Part shown: positions 9,801 to 19,200 of the stretch, piece by piece
Layout of the letters: the number at the start of each line of letters is the position of its first letter
How positions within the stretch are numbered: position 1 is the stretch's first letter
Assembly: GCA_020636445.1 (NCBI GenBank)
Contig: JACJXV010000034.1
Span: 1 to 40,675 of the forward strand
Source of the DNA: Lewinellaceae bacterium
Lineage (GTDB): Bacteria > Bacteroidota > Bacteroidia > Chitinophagales > Saprospiraceae
Length of the DNA stretch: 40,675 nt
Direction of reading: 5' to 3'
The notes under the pieces: model-generated
The model's input: only the letters and a program-made list of their open reading frames with translations
Told to the model about the DNA's origin: nothing
The model's database searches: none
Translations under genes and position numbers: made by a program

Positions 9801-12800
9801 GCCGCGAACTAAACATCAGCCAGTTTACCTGTGCGGATATTGGTCAGAATACCATCGTTTTAACAGTAAGAGATGGGGCAGGGCAGAGCAACTCCTGTTC
9901 GACCACCGTTACGGTGTTAGACACGATCCGCCCGGTCGTGACCTGTCAACCGGCAACGATTTACCTGGACGATCAGGGAACAGCTTCGTTGGAACCACGT
10001 GCGTTACTACTTTCAACGCGGGATAATTGTGGTGGTATTGCCCGGCAGCAGCTAAGCAAGCAGGTGTTTTCCTGCGCAGACCTGGGTAGTCAAGCTATTA
10101 CGCTAACCGTAACCGACTTTCAGGGAAATCAAGCATCCTGTAGCACCACGGTTACCATCAGAGATACTATCCCTCCCCGGGCGCTATGCCGCCCTGCAAC
10201 GATTTACCTGGGGGCTGATGGAAATGCCTTGCTAACTCCGGACCGCGTAGATGCCAACAGTACCGATAATTGTGGCGTCGTTAGCCGCAGGCTTAGCCGA
10301 ACTTTATTTTTCTGCGCAGACCGTGGGGTTCGTGAAGTCACTTTATACGTTACCGATGCCTCCGGGAATACGGATAGCTGCCGCACGCAAGTCACTATTG
10401 TAGATCAGGTGCGGCCGCGAGTCGTTTGTAAAGACCTCCGCCTTACGCTTGGTACCAATGGGCAGGTATCCCTTAATCCCCGGGATTTAGATGGAGGAAG
10501 TACAGATAATTGTACCATTGTCAGTTATCGGGCGGAGAAGACGGTTTTCACTTGCGCAGACCTGGGGGATAACTGGATTGAATTCTCGGCGACAGATGCG
10601 GAGGGAAATACCTCTGTTTGCCTGGCCCTGGTAACGATCCTAGATGCAACTGCACCGACCTTTTCCTGTCCGGCAAATGCCCAGCGCACTACGCTGGCCG
10701 ACGGTATAGCGGATTGCTTCTTTACGGTGACCTCCCGACAGTTCAACCCTACAGCACTTAGTGATAACTGCGGTATTAGCCGGGTTTTCCATAATTTCCA
10801 GGGGGCTCCGTCGGATACGACGCTGTTGGGCGCAAAATTTCCGATCGGCAATACGCAAGTAACCTGGACAGTGGTTGACCGCAGTGGCCAGCAACGGTCA
10901 TGTGCGTTTACAATGACGGTGGTTGATCAAACAGCTCCTACGGCAAGTTTGCGAGATACGGTAAGCATTACCCTCAATGCGGATGGAATAGGTCGGTTGG
11001 ATTCAGCAGCTGTTGACCGGGGAAGTAGTGATAACTGTGGACTTGCTTCGCTGCGGCTATCTCAGAACCAATTTACTTGTACGGATGTCGGTTTCCGTCA
11101 AGTAACCGTCACTTTACGGGATGCAGCAGGGAACACTACCGTACGTTCCGTGGTGGTCCGGGTAATTGCTTCAGCGGCATGTACGCCACCCCCCTTGGTC
11201 AATACCAAGCGGCCGGAAATTGGTGACCCGTGTTCTTGTCTGGGAAATGGCCTGTTTTCTGAAGAAGTATACATTGGGCCAAGCCGCCCAGGCCAGGTTT
11301 GGCGAGTACTGGAAACGAATTTGCGTAACCCGGCAACGGGCTTGCCATTTCCAGTCGGAACCCCTTTTGTTGAACGGAGTATTGGCCCTGAATCCAGCAT
11401 TTATGTTCTGGCCGGTACCCATCGTGATGGCGAAGGGTATACACTGCGCGCTTCCAGTCTGAATTATCCGGATATTTTGAGTATCAGTAACCGCTGTTAT
11501 TATCCCAAACCGGCAATTCTTTCGCTTCCGGATGTTGTTTGTCGCAGCGCTAATCCGCTAACCCTAAAAGGAACTGGTGGTGCCGGTATTGGCGGGGTGG
11601 GGAGCTTTACTATTGATGGAAAGCCAGCAACTATACTTGATCCTAAATCCCTGAGTCTGGGGAAACACATAGTGACTTATACTTTCCAGGCTGGGAACCC
11701 TGCGGGCTTACTCGCCCCGCCTGATGTGGGGTGTACCACTTCGGTAAGCAAAGAAGTAGAAATTTTTCAGGGACCATCGAGTTATGCTTGTATTCTGGAT
11801 GTTACCGTAAGTATGAATAGTGGGTGTGAAATCCTGATTACGCCCGAGATGGTTACGGCTATGAAACTACCTTGTTATGATGATTATGAGGTCGTGCTTG
11901 TTTACGCCAACTCTTTAGTGCCAAACCCGGTCCCTGCATCTTTTGCGGGGTTAACGTTAACCTACTACCTGCGCTACAAACCTTCCAATACTATTGCGCC
12001 TTGCCAGGGGCGGATTAAACTTCTGGATTTAACAGGGCCGCAAATTTTGCATTGCCCGGATACCATTAAGACGGGGTTGATCTGCACCGACTTTGATCGG
12101 GTATTTAATAATCCGCAGACCTTAATTCCCGGCAATCCCTACTACACCGGACAGCCGATCGTTCAGGATAATTGTACCGGTACTACCCTGACGTTTCAGG
12201 ATGAAGCCTTTTTTGGCACCCAGTGTCAGACCTCCTACATTAGTGGAATCCGCAGGGTATTTATCATCAAGGATCGCTTTGGAAATGCTTCCTCTTGCAG
12301 CCAGATTATTTATTTTAACCGCCCTGATGAATTGTTCTGGCCAGCGGATACGACCATCAATTTGTCCTGCGGAGCAACGCCCTTAGTTGATAACAAAGGG
12401 AATATTGCCGCTCAGGTTGCTGGATTCCCCTACGTCCTTAATGGTCGTGGTGAGCGTGTGACCCTCAATGGTTCGAGCGTTTGTGGGTACGTGGCAACGT
12501 ATGAGGATCAGCGATTTACGTTGTGTGCTTCAAGTTATGCTTTACTTCGAACCTGGAGGATTTTAAACCAGTGTAATCCCGGGGAATTACTTACGCAGGT
12601 CCAGTTTATTCAAGTTGGCGATTTTACGCCCCCTAAAGTACAGTGTTCCGGCCCTGATCTGGATAGGAATGGCGTGCCGGATGGCCCCTGGATATTCTCT
12701 ACAGGTCCCTCAAGTTGTGGGGCAACATTTACAGTGCCCCAGCCCCTGGTAGAAGAATGCTCTGCCTATACGGTCGAAACAAGCATCTACTCCTGGGTGC

Positions 12801-15800
12801 CTAAAAACAGCCCTTTTGGTATTCCCATAGGTGATAGTGTTTTTGCGCTGCTGGAGGTTAATATCACGAATAATATTGCCTATGACGTACCGGTAGGGGA
12901 GCATTACTTCATTCATACCGTTCGCGATGCCTGTGGGAATTTAACCCGGGATACCTGCCTTTTTCGGGTTGTGGATAAAGTTGCACCTTCCATGATTTGT
13001 GATAATCAGCTGATCGTTTCGCTGCCTCAGGGTGGGGTAGTTCGCATAACCCCTGCTGACATTAACGAAGGTACTACTGACAATTGCGATCCTTCACCGT
13101 TTTTTGCGGTTCGCCGGATTTGGAATAGTGCTTGTACGCTTTCCGGTGAAGCAGAAACGAGTGAGTGGGGAAATTGGGTTGAGGTGACCTGTTGTGATAT
13201 AGGTTCACTGGTAACCGTGGAGTTGCGTGCCACGGATCGTTATGGCAATGCAAACAGCTGTATTACACAGATTCAGGTGCAGGACAAAATAAATCCGATC
13301 TGTGTAGCCCCGCCTAACCGATCAGTAGCCTGTACAGCATTTGATTCGAATTTTGATGGAACTGACCTGGTAGATTTACAGCGTCGGTTTGGCATCCCCA
13401 CTGTTGAAGATAATTGTGAAGCCCAGTGGGAAGAGTTAACGCCCGTTATTCAATGGAATACTTGCCGTGTTGGCACGATCCGCCGTCGTTTTCGGGCGAT
13501 AGATGCCAGTGGAAACCGATCTAATATCAGCGAACAAGTTGTCACAATCACCGCTGTTCACGATTATCGAATAAAATTCCCTAAGGATGGAATTGTATAC
13601 TGTGGAGAGCCAGCCCGGGATTCCCTGGAAATAGCAGAATTTGCCTGTGATATTTTAGCGGTAGAGGTAGTAGAAGACCGCTATACCGGCTCCAATGATA
13701 ACTGCTATGCATTAATCAGGACGTACCGCGTAATGAATTGGTGTGAATACGATGGTGTTTCTCCTCCAGTGGTTATTAGCCGCGATGCAGACTGTGATCG
13801 CAAATCAGGGGATGAAGACGTTTGGGTGATTGTGAGGCCCAATGGTATTACCTATCTGGATCGCGATAGCGATGAAACGAATAGCAGTCCGGTAACAGGC
13901 ACTAAAGGGATAAGCTGTGATGGTACTACCAATCCGCGTGGATATTGGATCAACAGCAATCAACGACCATCCTTGGTGTCGCGGGGCTTCTGGGAGTATA
14001 CCCAGTTTGTTACCGTCGTGGATACAGTTCCTCCCGTGATCACCTTCACTGATCCGGGGGCGATCTGCACGTTGGGCGATAATTCCTGTACCGCAAAGGT
14101 TGATCTTGCTTTCCGTGTTCAGGAAAATTGTAGTCCAACCCAACTTACGTTAACCGCCTGGCAGGATTTAGGAGCTGATGGACAGTTAGATGGCCGGGTA
14201 ACTACCTTACAGGGGACCTATCCCAATTACCGCATTTCAGGCACCTTCGGACTTGGTAACCACGCCTTCGTGTTGGAAGTACAAGATGGTTGCGGCAATA
14301 TGCGTCGGGTAACCATGCCGTTTAGGGTGGTTGATTGCAAGGCTCCGGTATCCGCCTGTATTAGTGGATTATCCGTGCAACTCGAACTACTCCCTCCCCA
14401 GACCGATGTTAATGGTGATGGGGTTGCAGATCGGGCAGCAATGCTTATTCGGGCACGCGACTTTATCGCCAGCTCAGGCCCAGACTGCAGCGGTCCCGTT
14501 CGTTATTCGATAAACCGGGAAGGAGAACAACCTCGTTTAGGTCAGGATAGCCTCTGGCTCACTTGTGCCGATGATGATCTGGTGTTTTTGGAAATTTATA
14601 GCTGGGACAACGCCAACAACCCCCAGGCTCCACAACCTGGCGGGGGTATTGGAGGACCAAATGCTGCAAAATGCATTAGTTACGTGGAAATTCAGCGTGG
14701 CCCCGGCGTTTGCGAAGATCTTCCCGCTGGAGAGATATCCGGCATTATAGAAACGGAAAATGCCCGCCGGCTAAGCAATGTAGAAGTGAAACTTTCCGGG
14801 CAAGGGACCGACCTGGTGATGTCTGATGCCCAAGGGCGCTATGGGTTTTACAACCTTATCGAAGGGAATGATTATACCATTACCCCCCGCCGGGATGGAG
14901 ATGACTTATTAGGGGTATCTACCCTTGACCTCATTCTGATTCGCAAACATATTCTGGGCGACAAACTGCTTAGCACACCGTACCAACGAATTGCCGCTGA
15001 TGCGAACAACTCCCGCAGCATTACAACACTCGATTTAATCCAGGTTCAAAAGCTGATTCTTGGCTATGAGCCTGAATTCAGGGATAATACCAGCTGGCGA
15101 TTTATACTGAAAGCATTCCAGTTTCCTAACCCTGCCAATCCCTGGCAAACGTTCTTCCCGGAGGTGTATAATATTAATAACCTGGCGGGACAATCGCTGG
15201 CTGCTAACTTTATTGCTGTCAAGATTGGCGATGTCAATGGATCCTATGGAAATGCCTCAGCTACGACAGCAGCAACGCGCAGCGATGTTCGGAATGCACT
15301 GATTTGGAGGCTTCCGGACATCCGGTTAACTGCTGGGGAGGAAGTAACCATACCCATGCGATGGACTCCCGGAGGCTTATCCTGGGAGGGATATCAGTTT
15401 ACTTTACAATGGGCTGTTGATGCATTGGAATTGCTGGATGTTGTTCCTTTGCAGGTTGGAGCCAACCATTTAGGTGTGTTCCCGGAGGAGGGATTACTCA
15501 CCACGAACTGGCTGGGCGAGGTTCCGCTTCAGGAGAATGCACCTGTATTCCAAATTCGCCTCAGAGCCAGGCACGCATTGCGTTTGGCAGATGTTATGAA
15601 GCTGGGGTCGCGCATTACTGCGGCGGAAGCCTACCAGGGCGAAAACATAATGCCTGTCCGGCTACAATTTACGGAGAGTACTTGGGTCGCTCCTGGTTTT
15701 TCCATGACCCCCAATTGGCCTAATCCATTTACGGAGGATACCCGGGTTGAGTTATATTTTCCCCAAGCCGACCAAGGTACGTTAGCCATTTTTGATGCTG

Positions 15801-15952
15801 CCGGCCGCATGGTCTGGTCTCGTACGCTTTCTTTTTCTCCTGGTAACCACCGGGTATTTATTCCTGGCAAAAGCTTACCTGCAGGCGTTTTATATCTCCG
15901 ATACCGGTCTGCGGCATATCAAGGACAGCAAAAAATGATTCATTTTCACTAG
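6815..15952 (+). CDS. P2: 3045 aa SprB-like repeat adhesin with dockerin-like and T9SS tail
   Basis: Probable surface fibre or adhesin exported by T9SS. A signal peptide occupies about residues 1-31; ATGs at 6815, 6818 and 6833 are all possible starts. Residues 32-149 form a unique N-terminal domain. Residues 150-1454 hold 16 tandem Ig-like repeats of about 81 aa (described separately). A linker region follows. From about residue 1657 the protein parallels P1 and P3 almost to the end, including TSP3/EF-like loops (DLDRNGVPDG and DVNGDGVADR). A carboxypeptidase-regulatory-like domain (about 2640-2690) precedes dockerin-like motifs near 2694 (DGDDLLGVSTLDLILIRKHI) and 2728 (DANNSRSITTLDLIQVQKLI), and a KIGDVNG motif near 2804. 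A cohesin-like region spans about 2825-2955, and the T9SS type A sorting domain about 2963-3045, starting at NWPNPF. The frame is uninterrupted over 9 kb. Confidence 0.92.
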   Translation: MMKNYPMKLFLLRSVLTVIVFFALVSQGVTQTCVGQAAVAGTVELIDSLALCGGDTLRVKVLGNKDNPAFLTRFLLTDTNGRLLVVDNTTGFFPNLPEGTYVVYSYNFHFNNNAEFPPVLGGQINDLLNSSYGCFDLSTGLRVTVSSGEPPMALCRKDTIPVYLDSLGRVVLNPLAVDAGSKDDCTLDTLLLVPDTLWCPAIGIQAVLLIAVDRAGNRDTCIATIEVLDTIAPQAICGELTLALDATGIAVVNPNDLSIEQWDNCGIDSLWIAQDTFRVADLGQQTVAFHVRDSSGNRDTCFWAITIIDTLPPVALCQPVTLALDEGGEALLSAALVDAGSTDNSGIITSIGINRNVFTCAEKGQWPITLMVTDGSGNISACATTVTVLDTTPPQLTCQPITLLLDPAGLATLEPSDLVLENMDNCGIPELSISQSTFSCTDLGLREISLTATDASGNEASCRVAVTVLDTISPKVSCGVTPLFLDAGGKASLSAEQVSASSDNCVLALRTLEKSTFTCTDLGLQTVLVTVEDGSGNKSNCAAQITVSDTISPVALCKPATIYLGQDGTALLPAAAINAGSTDNCGELASIGVSRAEFNCQTTGTHPIVLTVTDGSGNMATCQTTVTVIDTIQPVVTCRPASIFLDTQGQATLSPAQINEGSRDNCGALLLRISKTNFSCADRGVQSVVLTGTDAFGRQASCSTSVSVLDTISPVAQCNSRVTLFLDTEGKATLSPLVLDNNSSDNCGSIVSWTTSKTSFNCADLGEQRVTLTIQDASGNSSSCSTLVMVRDTIAPRVTCQPVSLYLDAAGVADLSVTQVHGGSTDNCGTITGLALSRSRFTCADIVQPPRVTLVAIDGQGNEASCSALITILDTIPPKAVCTDQVVYLDAGGKATLDPELVGLGSTDNCSLGEEMTLDKATFSCLDVGQGRVTLTVKDRLGNLATCTAEVTVRDTIRPQPRCQPAKVYLDAGGIASVSVNQIDAGSTDNCGPLSSRELNISQFTCADIGQNTIVLTVRDGAGQSNSCSTTVTVLDTIRPVVTCQPATIYLDDQGTASLEPRALLLSTRDNCGGIARQQLSKQVFSCADLGSQAITLTVTDFQGNQASCSTTVTIRDTIPPRALCRPATIYLGADGNALLTPDRVDANSTDNCGVVSRRLSRTLFFCADRGVREVTLYVTDASGNTDSCRTQVTIVDQVRPRVVCKDLRLTLGTNGQVSLNPRDLDGGSTDNCTIVSYRAEKTVFTCADLGDNWIEFSATDAEGNTSVCLALVTILDATAPTFSCPANAQRTTLADGIADCFFTVTSRQFNPTALSDNCGISRVFHNFQGAPSDTTLLGAKFPIGNTQVTWTVVDRSGQQRSCAFTMTVVDQTAPTASLRDTVSITLNADGIGRLDSAAVDRGSSDNCGLASLRLSQNQFTCTDVGFRQVTVTLRDAAGNTTVRSVVVRVIASAACTPPPLVNTKRPEIGDPCSCLGNGLFSEEVYIGPSRPGQVWRVLETNLRNPATGLPFPVGTPFVERSIGPESSIYVLAGTHRDGEGYTLRASSLNYPDILSISNRCYYPKPAILSLPDVVCRSANPLTLKGTGGAGIGGVGSFTIDGKPATILDPKSLSLGKHIVTYTFQAGNPAGLLAPPDVGCTTSVSKEVEIFQGPSSYACILDVTVSMNSGCEILITPEMVTAMKLPCYDDYEVVLVYANSLVPNPVPASFAGLTLTYYLRYKPSNTIAPCQGRIKLLDLTGPQILHCPDTIKTGLICTDFDRVFNNPQTLIPGNPYYTGQPIVQDNCTGTTLTFQDEAFFGTQCQTSYISGIRRVFIIKDRFGNASSCSQIIYFNRPDELFWPADTTINLSCGATPLVDNKGNIAAQVAGFPYVLNGRGERVTLNGSSVCGYVATYEDQRFTLCASSYALLRTWRILNQCNPGELLTQVQFIQVGDFTPPKVQCSGPDLDRNGVPDGPWIFSTGPSSCGATFTVPQPLVEECSAYTVETSIYSWVPKNSPFGIPIGDSVFALLEVNITNNIAYDVPVGEHYFIHTVRDACGNLTRDTCLFRVVDKVAPSMICDNQLIVSLPQGGVVRITPADINEGTTDNCDPSPFFAVRRIWNSACTLSGEAETSEWGNWVEVTCCDIGSLVTVELRATDRYGNANSCITQIQVQDKINPICVAPPNRSVACTAFDSNFDGTDLVDLQRRFGIPTVEDNCEAQWEELTPVIQWNTCRVGTIRRRFRAIDASGNRSNISEQVVTITAVHDYRIKFPKDGIVYCGEPARDSLEIAEFACDILAVEVVEDRYTGSNDNCYALIRTYRVMNWCEYDGVSPPVVISRDADCDRKSGDEDVWVIVRPNGITYLDRDSDETNSSPVTGTKGISCDGTTNPRGYWINSNQRPSLVSRGFWEYTQFVTVVDTVPPVITFTDPGAICTLGDNSCTAKVDLAFRVQENCSPTQLTLTAWQDLGADGQLDGRVTTLQGTYPNYRISGTFGLGNHAFVLEVQDGCGNMRRVTMPFRVVDCKAPVSACISGLSVQLELLPPQTDVNGDGVADRAAMLIRARDFIASSGPDCSGPVRYSINREGEQPRLGQDSLWLTCADDDLVFLEIYSWDNANNPQAPQPGGGIGGPNAAKCISYVEIQRGPGVCEDLPAGEISGIIETENARRLSNVEVKLSGQGTDLVMSDAQGRYGFYNLIEGNDYTITPRRDGDDLLGVSTLDLILIRKHILGDKLLSTPYQRIAADANNSRSITTLDLIQVQKLILGYEPEFRDNTSWRFILKAFQFPNPANPWQTFFPEVYNINNLAGQSLAANFIAVKIGDVNGSYGNASATTAATRSDVRNALIWRLPDIRLTAGEEVTIPMRWTPGGLSWEGYQFTLQWAVDALELLDVVPLQVGANHLGVFPEEGLLTTNWLGEVPLQENAPVFQIRLRARHALRLADVMKLGSRITAAEAYQGENIMPVRLQFTESTWVAPGFSMTPNWPNPFTEDTRVELYFPQADQGTLAIFDAAGRMVWSRTLSFSPGNHRVFIPGKSLPAGVLYLRYRSAAYQGQQKMIHFH
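7262..11178 (+). repeat. Sixteen tandem Ig-like (SprB/HYR-type) repeats inside P2
   Basis: The units average about 81 codons. Each typically starts P-x-x-x-C, has a Y/L-LD-x-x-G-x-A strand, a STDNCG motif, F-x-CADLG, a TVTDxxGN segment, then SC and VTVxDTI. Thirteen of the sixteen carry the standard four-cysteine set. Unit 2 (7511-7750) lacks the F-x-C cysteine (Val at residue 279). Unit 3 (7751-7993) has DNS instead of DNC (Ser345). Unit 16 lacks the first and last cysteines together. Unit 15 is a divergent HYR domain with an ADC cysteine in place of F-x-C. Coding DNA has diverged between units except for short blocks around the STDNCG codons, so the array is not a recent uniform amplification. 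Confidence 0.9.
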
Positions 15953-15993
15953 GAAATGGTAGATTTTGGGAAGGAAACGCAGATAATCAGGTT

Positions 15994-16001
15994 TATTTTT
16001 G
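15994..16001 (+). promoter_or_regulatory. Possible -7 element TATTTTTG upstream of P3
   Basis: The octamer is identical to the -7 candidate upstream of P2. The nearest upstream TTG (15966-15968) is 25 bases away, longer than the usual spacing, and the leader to P3 would be about 270 bases. The match is therefore weaker than that for P2. Confidence 0.3.
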
Positions 16002-16082
16002 CTAGCGGGAAAGCATAATTACGGTTCTGGCGTTATCTTTAAGGAACTTTTGAGAGGCTATTGTTGTGTATTCGTCTTTTTG

Positions 16083-16206
16083 ATGAGGAAAATGGAGTTC
16101 TATGTATTGGCAGGACCAGCCTTGTTTTTGCTTTTCGGCAGGAACAAATGCTTTTGCCCAAACAGGATTAGCCGAATGTGAAAACTTGTTTATAGGTCAC
16201 TTTTGA
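16083..16206 (+). pseudogene. Possible frameshifted remnant of a secreted-protein start
   Basis: An ATG at 16083 opens a short frame with two basic residues and a hydrophobic run (YVLAGPALFLLFG), like a signal peptide, but this frame ends at about 16181. In another frame the next codons read NAFAQTGLAECENLF before a stop at 16204-16206. AFA-QTG looks like a signal-peptidase cleavage site. Joined by one frameshift near 16130, the two would make a normal exported N-terminus. The stretch is short, so chance is a real alternative. Confidence 0.25.
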
Positions 16207-16279
16207 CGAAAAGACATCTTTTCACGGGCACTGCATCTTACCAAAATGATTGAATACACTTTCAGCCATATTGGGGAAA

Positions 16280-19200
16280 ATGAGGCGACTAATACTCTTA
16301 CTGGCGTTTTTTAGCGTCCTGGCTTTTGACAGCCGGAGTCGCACCCTGCTGCTTTCCCCTGCTAAGGAATGGGCTGATCCTGCTTGTCGGGCAGAAATTA
16401 CACTTTCTCTCAATGCCAACTGCCAGGCAATATTGACCCCCGAACTCGTTTTTTCAGGAGACCTCTCCGGAGAAGATCTTACTGATTTTCTAATCCTTGT
16501 TAATGACAGCAACTCCGCTAATGAATCCATCATTGACGGCCCTGGGCAGTTTTCTTATGAGGTTATTCGCAAGAGCACCAGCACCCTGATTTGTGGCGGA
16601 CAGGTGACTAGTGAAGATAAAAGCCCACCCCGGATACTGAGTCATAATTTCCTTGCTTCTTCCCGGAAATTATGGTGCGCTGATTTACCCAAAATAGCTA
16701 ATCAGGCCAGGTCCTGGAATGACCCAACCTATCGCTATTTTTCCGGCCGCCCGGTTTGGCAGGATAACTGTAATGGAAATGTTGGCGTTAAGGTAACGGA
16801 TGTTTTGGTCTACGGCGATTGTGACAGCACTTTTTTCGTACAGTTACACCGTACGTTTCGGGGTACAGACCAGGCCGGTAATTTCCGGGACACAACACAA
16901 ATACTTGACTTTAGCCGCATTGACTGGGCCCAGGTAACTGTTTTACCCCAATGGTCGGCCGTTACCTGTTCGGCCAATACGATTACTGCTCCAGTCATTT
17001 ACCCCTATCTGATAGGTACTTTTCTGGACACCATTCGCTTGCAGGCGGATGGATGTTTTTATAGCCTGGCTTATCGGGATGATACCTTATCACAATGTGC
17101 GGGTAAACAACTGACTATTGACCGGGTTTGGGAAGTTCGGGATTGGTGTCGCGACGAATCCTGGGATCTGGGGGCTACGCGCATTCGCATTGGCGATTTC
17201 CAGGCCCCGGTGGTCAAAGGAGGCCTTGATACCGTCACCGTTTCAGTTGGCCCGATGGATTGCACTGCAGTTCTCGAAACTACGCCAGCAGGGCTGAAGC
17301 GCGTTTTTAAGTGGGAAGCTACTGATAACTGTGGCCCAGTTAATTATAGTTATAAATTTTGGCAGCTAATGCCTGCAGTTGCCGGGTTTTCCTGGCAGCC
17401 AACTTCGATTATCATTGACCCCAGCGGAATGGCCTCCCGAATACCCGTCGGTCGCTATGGCTTGGAGGTCATCGTATTGGACGGATGCACGCAACAAACC
17501 AAAGACACCCTGTTTTTTAAGGTTACCGATCAGGTAGCCCCATTAATGAAATGCTCTCCGGGTTTGAATGTAAGCCTGACTAATGCTGGGGTAAACCGGG
17601 TATTCGTTCGGGATGTGGATGAAGGAAGTATCGATAATTGTGGGCCCTTGTTTTTGTCGATCCGGAGGGAAGTAACGGCAGCCTGTTTGGATCACTTTGA
17701 TCAAAATGGCGATGGTCGACTCACCGCAGCAGATGGATTGATTGTGGAAGGAAATCGCATTTTCACACAACCTGGCAATTCTGTTGATGTTTTTTGCTGT
17801 GATGCAGGTTCCAAAGTGACTGTCGAATTATGGGGCCGTGATCTGGCGGGGAACCAATCCTACTGCTGGACGGCTGTTCAGGTGGAAGATAAGAATACCC
17901 CATTCTGTCTGGCGCCCAGCGATACGACCATTCTTTGTACTGACGCAGCGTTACGCGATTATTCCCTGTTAGGAACGGCTCAGGTAGGTAATGATCCTTG
18001 TGGTTTGGCCAAGGTTGAAGTGTTACCCATTATCAATCAACTGAACTCCTGTGGTAATGGAACAATTACCCGGCGCTGGCAAATTGTTAAGTATCCAGGT
18101 ACCCCCAGGGAATACCGTAGTCCTGTCTGTGAACAGGTAGTGACTATTCAGCCGGTTCATGCCTATGAAATTCGGTTTCCTGCGGACACAACACTAACCT
18201 GCGGCAGCCTGCCGGCAGCCGATTCTCTTTTCTACCAGGAATTAGGTTGTGATATCCTGGCCGTTAATGTGCTGGATGAACCTTACTTCTCGGAAGTAGA
18301 TGTTTGTTATAAAGTATTCCGGAATTACACGGTGATCAACTGGTGTGAATATAAGGAATCTGCCATTCCTTTTGATTTGCCACGCGATGTTGATGGGAAT
18401 AATATTGGTGGAGATAAGCCATTCTGGCTTTTAGTGCGGCCATCGGGCAATGTTTATCTGGATGCAAACAGGAATGAAACAGATTCCATTCCTTCTTCAC
18501 GGGGGTATTGGGTAAGCACCCTCGAGAATGCAGCCTTGCGTTCGAATGGATATTGGAAGTATACCCAGGTTATAAAAATTGTGGACAATGTAGCTCCTCA
18601 GATTAGTACCTCCAGTGCAAGCTATACGTTCGCCGGTCGGTATGCCGATTGTTCCGGAGACATTAATATTCCGATTACCATTGCTGAAGACTGTACCCCT
18701 CAAAAATTAGAATTCACCCTGGAGTTAGACCGAGGTGCTGATGGGAGTTATGAAAGTGGTGACGTCACCCAGTATCTGCGGGGGAACTATCCCTTCTTCC
18801 GGATTATGGCCCGATTGCCATTGGGTAAATACGCCATTCGCACCCGGGTTAGAGATGCTTGCGGGAATGCTTCGGTGAAAATATTGCCATTTGAAGTGGT
18901 GGACACCAAGGCACCCAGCCCGGTGTGTATCAGTGGGTTGGTAGTGGAATTAACACCATTAGCTCCCCGTACAGATATTGACGGTGATGGCGCCTTTGAT
19001 CCCGGAGCAGTGGTTTTGTGGGCGGAGGATATGATCGTCAGCGCCGGAGCAGCACAGGATTGCTCGGGCCCGGTAACTTATTCCATCCATCGTGCTGATT
19101 TAATTGAGAGCGGAAAAGAAAAACCAACTCCCCAACAGAAAAATATTGTACTGACCTGTAAGGACCGCCCAACCGTTCTCGTCTATGTATATGCCTGGGA

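Larger units (their letters stand above)
15953..16279. other. P2-P3 intergenic region
   Basis: This stretch of 327 bases separates P2 from the ATG chosen for P3. It contains a TATTTTTG motif and a signal-peptide-like vestige (both listed separately). I see no clear terminator after P2, so read-through into P3 is possible. Confidence 0.5.

Noticed and set aside
7262..11178. Periodic repeats suggesting a CRISPR array or satellite DNA
   Set aside because: The period is about 243 bases in a continuous reading frame with conserved amino-acid motifs; these are protein repeats.
13805..14143. Antisense reading frame of 112 codons in the P2 core
   Set aside because: It lies wholly inside the strongly supported P2 gene and has no recognisable domain.
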